64,000 nucleotides of DNA from Bacillus sp. A301a_S52 (GTDB taxonomy: Bacteria; Bacillota; Bacilli; Bacillales; Salisediminibacteriaceae): assembly GCA_024701455.1 (NCBI GenBank), contig JABXYP010000001.1:3600001-3664000 (forward strand), read 5' to 3'. The first letter of the stretch is position 1; every line of letters starts with the position of its first letter. Positions 8,356 through 16,075 of this stretch are shown here, in pieces. The notes below the pieces were generated by a model. It saw nothing but the letters and a program-made list of their open reading frames with translations, was not told where the DNA came from and made no database searches. Made by a program: the position numbers and the translations under genes.

Positions 8356-10743
8356 TTAATTGCGTAACGGCTTCCCTTTCGTCAGCATATGTTGCATTCG
8401 TTGTTGTGTCTTTGGCTCTCCAGTTAAACTTAAAAATGCTTCTCGTTCTATATCTAATAGATAGTCTTCATCCACTTCAGTGCCTTTCGGTACACGACCG
8501 CCAGCAATAACGAAAGCTAACTTTTCTGCAATTTTCATATCGTGGTCTGATAAAAGCCCACTGAATTTCATTGATTTTGCTCCAAGAAGCATTGTCGCAT
8601 AGCCTGGCTCTCCAACGACTCTTATTTTCTTACGTGTTGGCGGACGATACCCTTGAGCGGCTAAATGGCGGACAGATTCTTTAGCATCATGTAAAAGATG
8701 ATCGCTATTAATACTGATACCATCCTGTGGCCTAATAAACCCATATTCAGCAGCTTCCTGCGCACTGGTACTCACCTTTGCCATTGCGATCGTCTCAAAG
8801 ACGTTATTTGCAATCGCTTGATAGTCAATGTTTGCTCCTTGCGGCAATCGATCAATTTGTCGGAGGTAAAGTTCTTTATTACCACCACCTCCTGGAATCA
8901 GCCCCACACCTGTCTCTACTAACCCCATATATGTTTCCATTGAGGCTTGAATACGTGCCGATGGTAGACAAATCTCAGTGCCACCACCTAATGTCATGGC
9001 AAAGGGGGCACTCACAACAGGTTTTGCCGAGTAGCGAATGGCTGTCATCGCTTTTTGGAAATGACGCACAACGAGGTCTATTTCTGAAAAATTCATGTCT
9101 TGCGCTTCCATTAAAATCATCATAAGATTGGCACCGACACAAAAGTTTTTACCTTGATTATTAATGACGAGCCCTTGATAATTCTTCTCTACTTCATCAA
9201 TTGATTTATTAATCATTTGTAAAACATCAAGACCAATTGAATTATTTTTTGAAGTAAATTCAAGACACGCTACGTCATCACCTATATCAATCAAAGCAGC
9301 ACCAGTATTTTTCATAATGACACGGTCATTGTCCTTAAGAGTAGCGAGATGAATGACTTTTGAATTAAACTTTATTTCTTTGTACTCTCCTTGATGGTAG
9401 TAAGCATGTTTATCTTTATAAAAGTGAGTGAATCCTTTTTCAAGCATCGCCTCAATCCATGAAGGCACTGTTTCTCCTTCTTCTTTCATTCGATTAACAG
9501 ATTCTTCAACCCCGATAGCATCCCACGTCTCAAACGGTCCTAAATCCCAGCCAAACCCCCATTTCATCGCTTGGTCAATATCATATAGTGACTCAGCCAC
9601 TTCACCATATTTTTCAGCTGCATAAAGGAGTGTTGGTTTTAGTACGCTCCAAACGAGTTCTCCAGCCCGATCATCAGCATATACAAGCGCTTTCATTTTA
9701 GCGGATGTGCCTTTAGCCTGTTTACTCTTTTCCACAGAGGGTGCAGATAATTTTTGTCTTGGCTCATATGTCATTTTTTTATAATTTAGTTCTAGAATAG
9801 CACTGCCTGTTTCACTTTTTTCCTTATAATAAAATCCTTGTCCTGTTTTACTCCCAAGCATTTTTTTATGTGCCATATCTTTCATGAATGCAGGTGGATC
9901 AAATATGTCCTTTTCCTTGCCTTCTACCTGATCATAGACATTTTTCGCCACATGCAGGAATGTATCTAGCCCTACCACATCCAAGGTTCTAAACGTAGCA
10001 CTCTTAGGTCGGCCAAGAGCAGGCCCTGTGACAGAGTCAACTTCTCCAACACTGTAACCACGGGCTTCCATCTCTCGTACTGTCACTAACAGCCCATAAG
10101 TACCAATCCTATTAGCAATAAAGTTAGGCGTATCCTTCGCTTCCACAACCCCTTTCCCTAAGGTGTTTTCTGCGAATTGTTTCATATATTCAAAGATTTC
10201 ATCTGATGTATCTTTTGTACGAATTAATTCAAGCAGCTTTAAATACCTCGGAGGATTAAAGAAATGCGTGCCTAAAAAGTGACGTTTAAAATCCTCTGAA
10301 CGGCCTTCTGCCATTGCTTCGATCGAAATTCCTGATGTATTTGAACTGACCACTGCTCCTTTCCTTCTGTATTTATCAACTGTTGCGAACACTTCTTTTT
10401 TTATCTCAAGGTTTTCAGTGACAACTTCAATAATCCAGTCTACCTCTGAAAGGCGCGGCATGTCATCAGCCATATTTCCGGCTTCAATTAAATCTACGTT
10501 TCTTTTCTTCGCTAATGGAGCAGGTTTTTGTTTTTTTAACTGTTGGATGGCCGCGGTAGCTAATCGATCCCTTACCTGTTTATCGTTTAATGTCAATCCT
10601 CGTTTCTTTTCATGCTCAGACAGCTCTTTTGGCAAAATATCAAGCAGTAATGATGGTATGCCAATATTGGCACAATGAGCAGCAATAGCTGAACCCATGA
10701 TTCCTGATCCCAATACAGCAACCTTTTTAATAGTTCGTGACAT
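8356..10743 (-). CDS. fadN: Bifunctional enoyl-CoA hydratase / 3-hydroxyacyl-CoA dehydrogenase FadN
   Basis: Carries out hydration and the second oxidation of beta-oxidation. The 795-residue product starts with the NAD-binding dehydrogenase domain (AVLGSGIMGSAIAAHCANIG). It continues through SSNTSGISIEAMAEG, FLGTHFFNPPRYLKLLELI and the C-terminal dehydrogenase domains (GLLVTVREMEARGYSVGEVD), then an enoyl-CoA hydratase domain from about residue 480 with GGGTEICLPSARIQAS and GLVETGVGLIPGGGGNKEL. Order dehydrogenase-then-hydratase is that of B. subtilis FadN. TAAAGGAGG precedes the ATG. It is the first gene of the operon, with a FadR operator 25 bases upstream. Confidence 0.96.
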   Translation of the reverse strand: MSRTIKKVAVLGSGIMGSAIAAHCANIGIPSLLLDILPKELSEHEKKRGLTLNDKQVRDRLATAAIQQLKKQKPAPLAKKRNVDLIEAGNMADDMPRLSEVDWIIEVVTENLEIKKEVFATVDKYRRKGAVVSSNTSGISIEAMAEGRSEDFKRHFLGTHFFNPPRYLKLLELIRTKDTSDEIFEYMKQFAENTLGKGVVEAKDTPNFIANRIGTYGLLVTVREMEARGYSVGEVDSVTGPALGRPKSATFRTLDVVGLDTFLHVAKNVYDQVEGKEKDIFDPPAFMKDMAHKKMLGSKTGQGFYYKEKSETGSAILELNYKKMTYEPRQKLSAPSVEKSKQAKGTSAKMKALVYADDRAGELVWSVLKPTLLYAAEKYGEVAESLYDIDQAMKWGFGWDLGPFETWDAIGVEESVNRMKEEGETVPSWIEAMLEKGFTHFYKDKHAYYHQGEYKEIKFNSKVIHLATLKDNDRVIMKNTGAALIDIGDDVACLEFTSKNNSIGLDVLQMINKSIDEVEKNYQGLVINNQGKNFCVGANLMMILMEAQDMNFSEIDLVVRHFQKAMTAIRYSAKPVVSAPFAMTLGGGTEICLPSARIQASMETYMGLVETGVGLIPGGGGNKELYLRQIDRLPQGANIDYQAIANNVFETIAMAKVSTSAQEAAEYGFIRPQDGISINSDHLLHDAKESVRHLAAQGYRPPTRKKIRVVGEPGYATMLLGAKSMKFSGLLSDHDMKIAEKLAFVIAGGRVPKGTEVDEDYLLDIEREAFLSLTGEPKTQQRMQHMLTKGKPLRN

Positions 10744-10767
10744 AAAGAACCTCCTTTAATCATACTT

Positions 10768-10785
10768 TGAATGAATACTCATTCA
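10768..10785 (-). promoter_or_regulatory. FadR operator upstream of fadNAE
   Basis: TGAATGAATACTCATTCA, an 18-base near-perfect palindrome that fits the Bacillus FadR consensus TGAATGA-N4-TCATTCA. It lies 25 bases before the fadN start. FadR, a TetR-type repressor released by long-chain acyl-CoA, represses fadNAE in B. subtilis; the same control is inferred here. Confidence 0.88.
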
Positions 10786-10911
10786 TTTTTTGATCTAAAA
10801 AAAAGTACCGTTTTTCAAATTAAAATTTCAAGTGTCTCTTCATTTATTACTATATTAAATTTTTAGCTTTCACGCAACCATATTAACAGAAAAGTTTATT
10901 TTTTCTTTTTG

Positions 10912-11100
10912 TTTGAATGAATTTCATAATTCTAATAAGACGTTAAATTTCAACTAATGAAGGTGGCCTTCACTTCAGACTGCGTTTCATCCTCAAGGTG
11001 CGCCGTTTACGCTTCAGTCACTTTTACATCCGTATAACAAACAACATTTATTGCCTCTTATTCGTGTTGTTGCTTTAAAACATCGAAATAGACTCGCTCG
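10912..11100. repeat. Dispersed intergenic repeat, family 2, copy b
   Basis: Begins TGAATGAATTTCATAATTC and carries GGCCTTCACTTCAGACTGCG, then CGCTTCAGTCACTTTTACATC, TTTATTGCCTCTTATTCG and TGTTGTTGCTTTAAAACATC. Same orientation as the copy at 4873, so the fad operon is bracketed by direct repeats about 6 kb apart. A collapsed family 1 copy follows after 12 bases. Confidence 0.75.
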
Positions 11101-11112
11101 TTAAACCAATTT

Positions 11113-11167
11113 CATAAAACACCCCTTCAATCAATGGGAGTTTTATGGATGCGTATCCGTGATAAAA
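11113..11167. repeat. Dispersed intergenic repeat, family 1, collapsed copy
   Basis: CATAAAACACCCCTTCAATC joined directly through GGGAGTTTT to GATGCGTATCCGTGATAAA. Full copies have GGGAGTTTT at both ends of the interior, so this looks like a deletion between these short direct repeats. The rest of the 10786-11529 gap holds a 41-codon relic (next entry), and nothing else is recognised. Confidence 0.6.
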
Positions 11168-11260
11168 TGATTCTGCGCTACAGACGGATGCTTTTATAAG
11201 GACTTGTTTTCAGCTAAATAAGACTATTCTTTCATACATACATTGGAGTTTCGAACATGA

Positions 11261-11386
11261 CAAGGTCCAACAGGACTCATCGACTTACACCATGTGATAG
11301 CACCGATTTATCATTATTCGTTTGCTCATGGTATTAAATCTATTGTGCCAAGCTATTCAGCCATTTTCCATTTAGTTAAGAAATAA
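11261..11386 (+). pseudogene. Possible 3' relic of an unidentified gene
   Basis: A 41-codon open stretch preceded in frame by a stop codon. It has protein-like composition (GPTGLIDLHHVIAPIYHYSF, then a basic hydrophobic end) and no start codon or ribosome site. I do not recognise the family. It stands just before the coat genes, where B. subtilis has other yus genes, so it may be the tail of a decayed gene. It could also be a chance open frame. Confidence 0.25.
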
Positions 11387-11529
11387 CTCTAAGAAAAGGA
11401 GAAGACGCATTGACCACTTTAAATAGCAGGTTGATTGATCTCACTATAATTGTAAAGTCGTGCATAGTTCATGCTTCTTTGAGAAAGCTATCTTATGAGA
11501 GTTAGTTTTACAAAAAAAGGAGGATATTT

Positions 11530-11796
11530 ATGCAACAGCAACCATCGATGAATCAAGGTCAAAACATGCCACAACCCCCATCTGTCATAACGACAAAAGA
11601 TCATCTTTATATTAATGACATGCTGGCTTGGAATTTACTTGCCATGAAAAAAGCTCACGCCTTCTCCCAGCAATGTTCTGATCAAGAGATCTCTCAAGCA
11701 TTAGACCAAGCTGGACAAATGCATCAAAAACATTACCAAACGTTATTAAACCATTTACACACCCAAGGACAAAGCGGCTCCCAGACGCTTCAATAA
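11530..11796 (+). CDS. Small spore coat protein-like (YusN/CotF-related)
   Basis: Gln-rich 88-residue protein with a Pro/Gln/Met/Asn-rich first 20 residues. After these comes TTKDHLYINDMLAWNLLAMK, which matches the start of the CotF coat domain (D-x-Y-INDML). The helical part has the HAFSQQ and MHQKHYQTLLNHL heme-free four-helix pattern of this family. AAAGGAGG lies 8 bases before the ATG. It is followed 15 bases later by a longer CotF paralogue, so the two form a small sporulation operon. Role in the spore coat is inferred from the family. Confidence 0.72.
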   Translation: MQQQPSMNQGQNMPQPPSVITTKDHLYINDMLAWNLLAMKKAHAFSQQCSDQEISQALDQAGQMHQKHYQTLLNHLHTQGQSGSQTLQ

Positions 11797-11811
11797 GGAG
11801 GAGGGATTTCT

Positions 11812-12159
11812 ATGAATCAACAACAACCACAAGCAAGCAGTCAACAGCAATCTAAAATTCAAAATCCGAAAACACAAGTTCCTGAAACACCTCAAATGAA
11901 CGATAGAGATTATATTAATGACATTCTAGCAACCGAAAAGTATATGACTACCTCATATTCTACAGCGATGAATGAAGCTAGTCATGAAGCACTCTACACA
12001 GATATTGAGGCTATTTGTACAGAATCCCAGCGATGTCAGCGTGATTTATTTAACCTGATGTTTGAGAAAGGCTGGTATAGCTTTGAAGCTAGTGACGCAC
12101 AAAAATTAGATCAATCCTACCAACAATACCAAGGTTACTCTAATCAGTTTCCATACTAA
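11812..12159 (+). CDS. yusN: CotF-family spore coat protein (YusN-like)
   Basis: Gln-rich N-terminal 35 residues, then MNDRDYINDILATEKYMTTS, the conserved opening of the coat F domain. The helix with CTESQRCQRDLFNLMFEKGW and a Tyr/Gln-rich C-terminus (QSYQQYQGYSNQFPY) follow. The 115-residue length fits small CotF paralogues. AAGGAGGAGGG precedes the ATG. yusN lies close to fadN in B. subtilis too, which supports the name. A terminator follows directly. Confidence 0.82.
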   Translation: MNQQQPQASSQQQSKIQNPKTQVPETPQMNDRDYINDILATEKYMTTSYSTAMNEASHEALYTDIEAICTESQRCQRDLFNLMFEKGWYSFEASDAQKLDQSYQQYQGYSNQFPY

Positions 12160-12164
12160 AAGAT

Positions 12165-12194
12165 AAAGCTGGAGTTATCACTCCAGCTTTTTCC
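12165..12194 (+). terminator. Terminator of the coat gene pair
   Basis: AAAGCTGGAGT TATC ACTCCAGCTTT followed by T residues, 6 bases past the stop of the CotF gene. Confidence 0.9.
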
Positions 12195-12240
12195 TTTGAT
12201 TATAGAGACTATTTTTTATTAAAACGTTAAAACTAGTTAT

Positions 12241-12804
12241 ATGATTAATGAAGTTATTTTATTAAGCGCTCTAACTGTGGGATGTTTTGCTGAGTGGTTT
12301 TTTCACATGAAAAGAGAGAATAAACGAAAGGAGGGAATGAGGCGAGTATTTCCCTACCATACACTCACTACTATTGTTTTTAGTCTATCTCTTTTCTTAT
12401 GTTATTTACTCAAAGACACACCCTCTACTCAGGAAGGATCATTGATAAAATGGATTGGAATCAGTGTGTTCGTATATGGCGGCATTATCCGTTGTTGGAC
12501 ATATAGATTAATGTACACTCATAGCAGGCATTTCCACTTGCCTCTTTATGAACGTCCACTTTACACACGCGGTCCATACCGTCACCACCGCCACCCACTT
12601 CATACGAGTTTATTTCTAATGACACTGGGAAGCGGTTTATTAATCAGTAATCATTGGTTAGCTGCACCACTAATGTTTTTGTTAATCGGAAGTGCTCTCC
12701 ATCCTATTATGCGTGAAGAAGAACAATTCTTAGCACAAAAATATGGAGATATTTACGCCTGTTGGTGTAAACATCGTTTCAGATTACTTCCATTTTTCTA
12801 CTAA
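12241..12804 (+). CDS. Isoprenylcysteine carboxyl methyltransferase/PEMT-family membrane protein
   Basis: Integral membrane protein of 187 residues with four to five hydrophobic segments. The C-terminal half has the ICMT/phospholipid methyltransferase signature: GPYRHHRHPLHTSLFL (SAM-binding region), then EEEQFLAQKYGDIYACW and a basic aromatic end. This group methylates lipids or lipid-like substrates with SAM; the substrate here cannot be read. No clear SD stands before the ATG at 12241, which is unusual for this genome, and initiation further in is possible. The gene stands alone between the coat pair and a repeat. Confidence 0.72.
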   Translation: MINEVILLSALTVGCFAEWFFHMKRENKRKEGMRRVFPYHTLTTIVFSLSLFLCYLLKDTPSTQEGSLIKWIGISVFVYGGIIRCWTYRLMYTHSRHFHLPLYERPLYTRGPYRHHRHPLHTSLFLMTLGSGLLISNHWLAAPLMFLLIGSALHPIMREEEQFLAQKYGDIYACWCKHRFRLLPFFY

Positions 12805-12886
12805 CTGAAACACATCGGATTTTCTACCTTGCTTAAAGAGCACGTGTGACTGAACTTATGTTCAAACATGGCGTCAACGTATGAGA

Positions 12887-13030
12887 GATAAAACGTACCT
12901 TCAATCAGTGGGCGTTTTCGCTCTGCTCCCACTGATCAGGACCTTAGCGTTCGTTATCCCCCGCCTATATAGAGTTGGCTCACCCCTCTATTTTGAGGCG
13001 GATGGTTTACATGCGGTTATTTGGGATAAA
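12887..13030. repeat. Dispersed intergenic repeat, family 1, full copy
   Basis: GATAAAACGTACCTTCAATC, then hairpin AGTGGGCG...CCACTGAT, AGGACCTTAGCGTTCGTTAT, CCCCGCCTATATAG, CTCTATTTTGAGGCGG and a GGGATAAA end. It lies between the convergent ICMT-like gene and secY and reaches to 3 bases from the secY stop. Confidence 0.75.
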
Positions 13031-13032
13031 TT

Positions 13033-14334
13033 TTAAGAACTTTTCTTTAAAAAACCTGTATACTTTCGATCAATAAGTTGGCTTTCAATTTGTTTCATCG
13101 TATCAAGCGCTACCCCTACCACGATTAACAACCCTGTTCCTCCTATTTGAACTGCCGGAGGTAAACCAGCTACTTGAGCAAACAAGATCGGTAATATAGC
13201 AATCGTGGCAAGGAAGATAGATCCCACGAAGGTAAGTCGGTATAGTACTTTCACAATAAATTTTTCCGTTGCCTTCCCTGGTCTCACACCAGGAATAAAT
13301 CCGTTTTGCTTTCTCAAATTATCAGCCATCTGCTCTGGATTCATCTGAACCATCGTATAGAAATAAGAAAAGGCAATGATAAGCAGAACATAGATCGCCA
13401 TACCTGCTGGATGCGTGTAATCAAACACTTCAATCACCCAGTGAGCAATGGGATTTTGCTCACCCACAATTCCTGCAATAGTAGAAGGAAAAATGAACAA
13501 GGCCATTGCAAATATAACAGGGATCACCCCAGCAGCATTCACTTTTATCGGTAAATGTGAGGATTCACCGCCAGTGGGTCTCCCACCAGCAATCAACTTT
13601 TTCGCATATTGTATAGGTATTTTTCTAATGGCTTGCTGCACGAAAATAACGCCGACAACAAGACAAAGAATGGCAAGTAAAATAAGAAGAACTGTGATGA
13701 CATTTATAAATAGTCTATCTCCAGCATCAGCAAGATAAATAGTATATAGCTGCATCACGCCATTAGGGATGCCAGATGCAATTCCAGCAAAAATCATAAT
13801 GGAGATCCCATTTCCAACCCCTTTAGCGGTGATCTGTTCGCCAAGCCAGAGTAAAAAAGCGGTACCTGCTGTTAATACGAGAGCAATCGTTAAATATGTG
13901 GTTACCGACGGGTTAGGTACAAGTCCTGGCATAATATTATTAAATCCGATAGATAAACCCATTGCTTGTACAAATGCAATGCCAATCGTACCGTAACGAG
14001 TCACTTGTGCAAGTTTCTTCCGGCCTGCTTCACCCTGTTTCGACCATTCTGAAAACTTTGGAACGACATCCATGCGTAACAGCTGTACAATGATCGACGC
14101 TGTAATGTAAGGCATAATACCAGTAGCGAAAATTGAGAAGTTCTCTAAAGCCCCTCCACCAAACGCATTTAAAAACCCAAGAGCTCCCAATCCTTCAAAA
14201 TTTAATACGTCTGCGTTTACTCCCGGAGCAGGAATATGGGCTCCAATACGAAACACAACTAATAGAGACAAAGTGAAGAAAATCTTTTGACGCAAATCTT
14301 TTACTTTGAACATATTTCCAATGGATTGAAACAT
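13033..14334 (-). CDS. secY: SecY translocase channel subunit, outside the ribosomal protein cluster
   Basis: Polytopic membrane protein forming the Sec protein-conducting channel. The 433-residue product has ten hydrophobic segments. SecY signatures are FRIGAHIPAPGV (TM1), FATGIMPYITASIIVQLL (TM2, residues about 65-85), GNGISIMIF, the long cytoplasmic loop RKIPIQYAKKLIAGGRP and NGFIPGVRPG. The ATG at 14332-14334 is preceded by GAGGTGG; the frame opens at an in-frame GTG inside that SD. Bacillus secY normally sits among rpl/rps genes with adk and map, none of which is present here. This is therefore probably a second SecY. It lacks the truncated or divergent features of the cocci accessory SecY2. 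Confidence 0.92.
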   Translation of the reverse strand: MFQSIGNMFKVKDLRQKIFFTLSLLVVFRIGAHIPAPGVNADVLNFEGLGALGFLNAFGGGALENFSIFATGIMPYITASIIVQLLRMDVVPKFSEWSKQGEAGRKKLAQVTRYGTIGIAFVQAMGLSIGFNNIMPGLVPNPSVTTYLTIALVLTAGTAFLLWLGEQITAKGVGNGISIMIFAGIASGIPNGVMQLYTIYLADAGDRLFINVITVLLILLAILCLVVGVIFVQQAIRKIPIQYAKKLIAGGRPTGGESSHLPIKVNAAGVIPVIFAMALFIFPSTIAGIVGEQNPIAHWVIEVFDYTHPAGMAIYVLLIIAFSYFYTMVQMNPEQMADNLRKQNGFIPGVRPGKATEKFIVKVLYRLTFVGSIFLATIAILPILFAQVAGLPPAVQIGGTGLLIVVGVALDTMKQIESQLIDRKYTGFLKKSS

Positions 14335-14648
14335 AGCCGCCACCTCAAATATTAAGACGTATGTATATTTTTACTATTTTATAGAATACCATAAATTTCA
14401 ACGAAAGCTAGTAATTTTTGCATTTTCGACAAAAGTGACATTATTCCGCCAAATCGTGAGCGTTTTCATTCTCTTTCTTTAATAAAAAACGCTCCAAACT
14501 AAAAAAGTAAACGTCATCCGGCCAGGAGTAAAAGGGCAACTCATTGGGGGTAAATTATGACTACCACCCCTAAAATGGAATAAATATCTATTAAAGAGGA
14601 TTTACCGTGAGTCCTAAAACGTCAAAGTCGATTTTTTTATGGCAATAT
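14335..14648. other. Gap upstream of secY with no recognised gene
   Basis: About 310 bases of AT-rich DNA between the secY start and the hom terminator. The secY promoter is expected in it; TGAAAACGCTCACG around 14456-14469 (minus) is a 12-of-14 cre-like match that I do not call. No open frame with a ribosome site was found. Confidence 0.4.
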
Positions 14649-14686
14649 AAAAAAGCTATGCAACAAGTCATTCTCTCGCATAGCTT
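14649..14686 (-). terminator. Terminator of the metY-ssuACB-acs-hom operon
   Basis: On the minus strand AAGCTATGC ... GCATAGCTT with a following T run, about 100 bases past the hom stop. Confidence 0.8.
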
Positions 14687-14782
14687 ATACATACGTTCAA
14701 CAGCGAACATGTTTCGACTATTCCCACCTACATTACACACTTAGATGAAGACTATCCCCTTAAACCATTAAAGAATTAAACT

Positions 14783-16060
14783 TTATCGACTAAATACAGC
14801 TTTTTTATTGAGGTTTTCCAGCTTCTCTAACTGTCCGCCTGTCACAGGGTAAATTGTAATAGAATCATTGAGTTTCGTCATCGTCCTGATCACTTCTCGC
14901 TCGCTGCCAGTGAGTAATACAGCCTCTTTCCCACCGTAATAAAATATATCAGACAACGTTTCAATTGACTGGCTTCCTTCTAACTGCAAAGTCAATTGCT
15001 TTCCGGTGATAAACCATACTTTTGTCTGTTTCGGAGTAAATGATTTATCCTCATTCTTATTAATAGGAATATCCAAAACGTCGGGCTGCTTCTCACTTGT
15101 GTGTGATAAATGGTTAACAAGGTCTTCTACTATAGCACTGGCTGTTGGAAATTTACCAGCCCCTGGACCTTGAAAAGCGATAGAGCCGACAATACTCCCC
15201 TCTAAATGAATCGCATTATTGACACCTTCTATCGCGTAAAGAGGATGTTCGGCTAAAATGAGATGGGGACGTACAGATGCCACTGGCTGCCCCTTCACAT
15301 TTTCTAAAGCAGCTACATGCTTAATTCGTCCCCCTATTTTTTCTGCAAGGGCTAAATCCTCCAGTCGAACTTCTCTTATACCTATTGGGATAGCACTTTG
15401 CCACACAGGCGCTCGGCCAAATAGCCATTGACTTAAAATCGTCGTTTTAAAATACGCATCCCAGCCATCCACGTCTTTATCAGGGACAGCCTCAGCATAC
15501 CCTTTTTCTTGTGCTTCAGCTAAAGCGACATCAAACGCCGCTCCCTCCTCTCTCATTTTCGTTAAAATAAAATTGGACGTCCCGTTCACAATGCCTTCCA
15601 ATCGTAAAATATCATTCGTTTTTAACGTGTGACGAATGCTAGACAAAACAGGAATACCACCAGCTACCGCAGCTTCGTAATATAATCGACAGTTATTTGC
15701 TTCCGCTAATGGCAAAAGGGCTTCTCCATGTTTTGCAACCAATTCTTTATTCGCTGTTATCACGGTTATTCCGTTACTTAATAACGCGTGCACATAAGGA
15801 TAGCCTGTTTCAGCATCTGGTGACACTTCAATGACCACATCTAAATCCGCCAATGCTATGACTTCTTCGAAACGATCCGTTACCTTTGTATCGTTTGCTA
15901 CATGACGTTTGCGAGAAACATCTTTCACAAGAATAATGGGTATTTCAAGGTCACTCCCTATTAAATGAGTAACTTTTTCTCTTTTTGTCAGCAGTGTTTC
16001 ATAGACACCACTTCCCACTGTCCCAAAACCAATGATGCCTATTTTTTTCACATTGCTCAT
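14783..16060 (-). CDS. hom: Homoserine dehydrogenase (divergent, S-box operon copy)
   Basis: Reduces aspartate semialdehyde to homoserine, the branch point to methionine and threonine. The 425-residue protein has the NAD(P)-binding GIIGFGTVGSGVYE, TANKELVAKHG and NGTSNFILTKMREEG. The active region reads GYAEAVPDKDVDGWDAYFK: the usual EADP is EAVP, while the catalytic Asp and Lys (DAYFK) are kept. The last 80 residues look like a weak ACT domain. It is the last gene of the operon, 15 bases after the synthetase. Its divergence and lack of thrC/thrB neighbours suggest a paralogue dedicated to methionine. Confidence 0.85.
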   Translation of the reverse strand: MSNVKKIGIIGFGTVGSGVYETLLTKREKVTHLIGSDLEIPIILVKDVSRKRHVANDTKVTDRFEEVIALADLDVVIEVSPDAETGYPYVHALLSNGITVITANKELVAKHGEALLPLAEANNCRLYYEAAVAGGIPVLSSIRHTLKTNDILRLEGIVNGTSNFILTKMREEGAAFDVALAEAQEKGYAEAVPDKDVDGWDAYFKTTILSQWLFGRAPVWQSAIPIGIREVRLEDLALAEKIGGRIKHVAALENVKGQPVASVRPHLILAEHPLYAIEGVNNAIHLEGSIVGSIAFQGPGAGKFPTASAIVEDLVNHLSHTSEKQPDVLDIPINKNEDKSFTPKQTKVWFITGKQLTLQLEGSQSIETLSDIFYYGGKEAVLLTGSEREVIRTMTKLNDSITIYPVTGGQLEKLENLNKKAVFSR

Positions 16061-16075
16061 CCCGTCAGTTCCCCC

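Noticed and set aside
14456-14469. cre site upstream of secY
   Set aside because: Only 12 of 14 positions fit and CcpA control of a Sec gene has no support from context.
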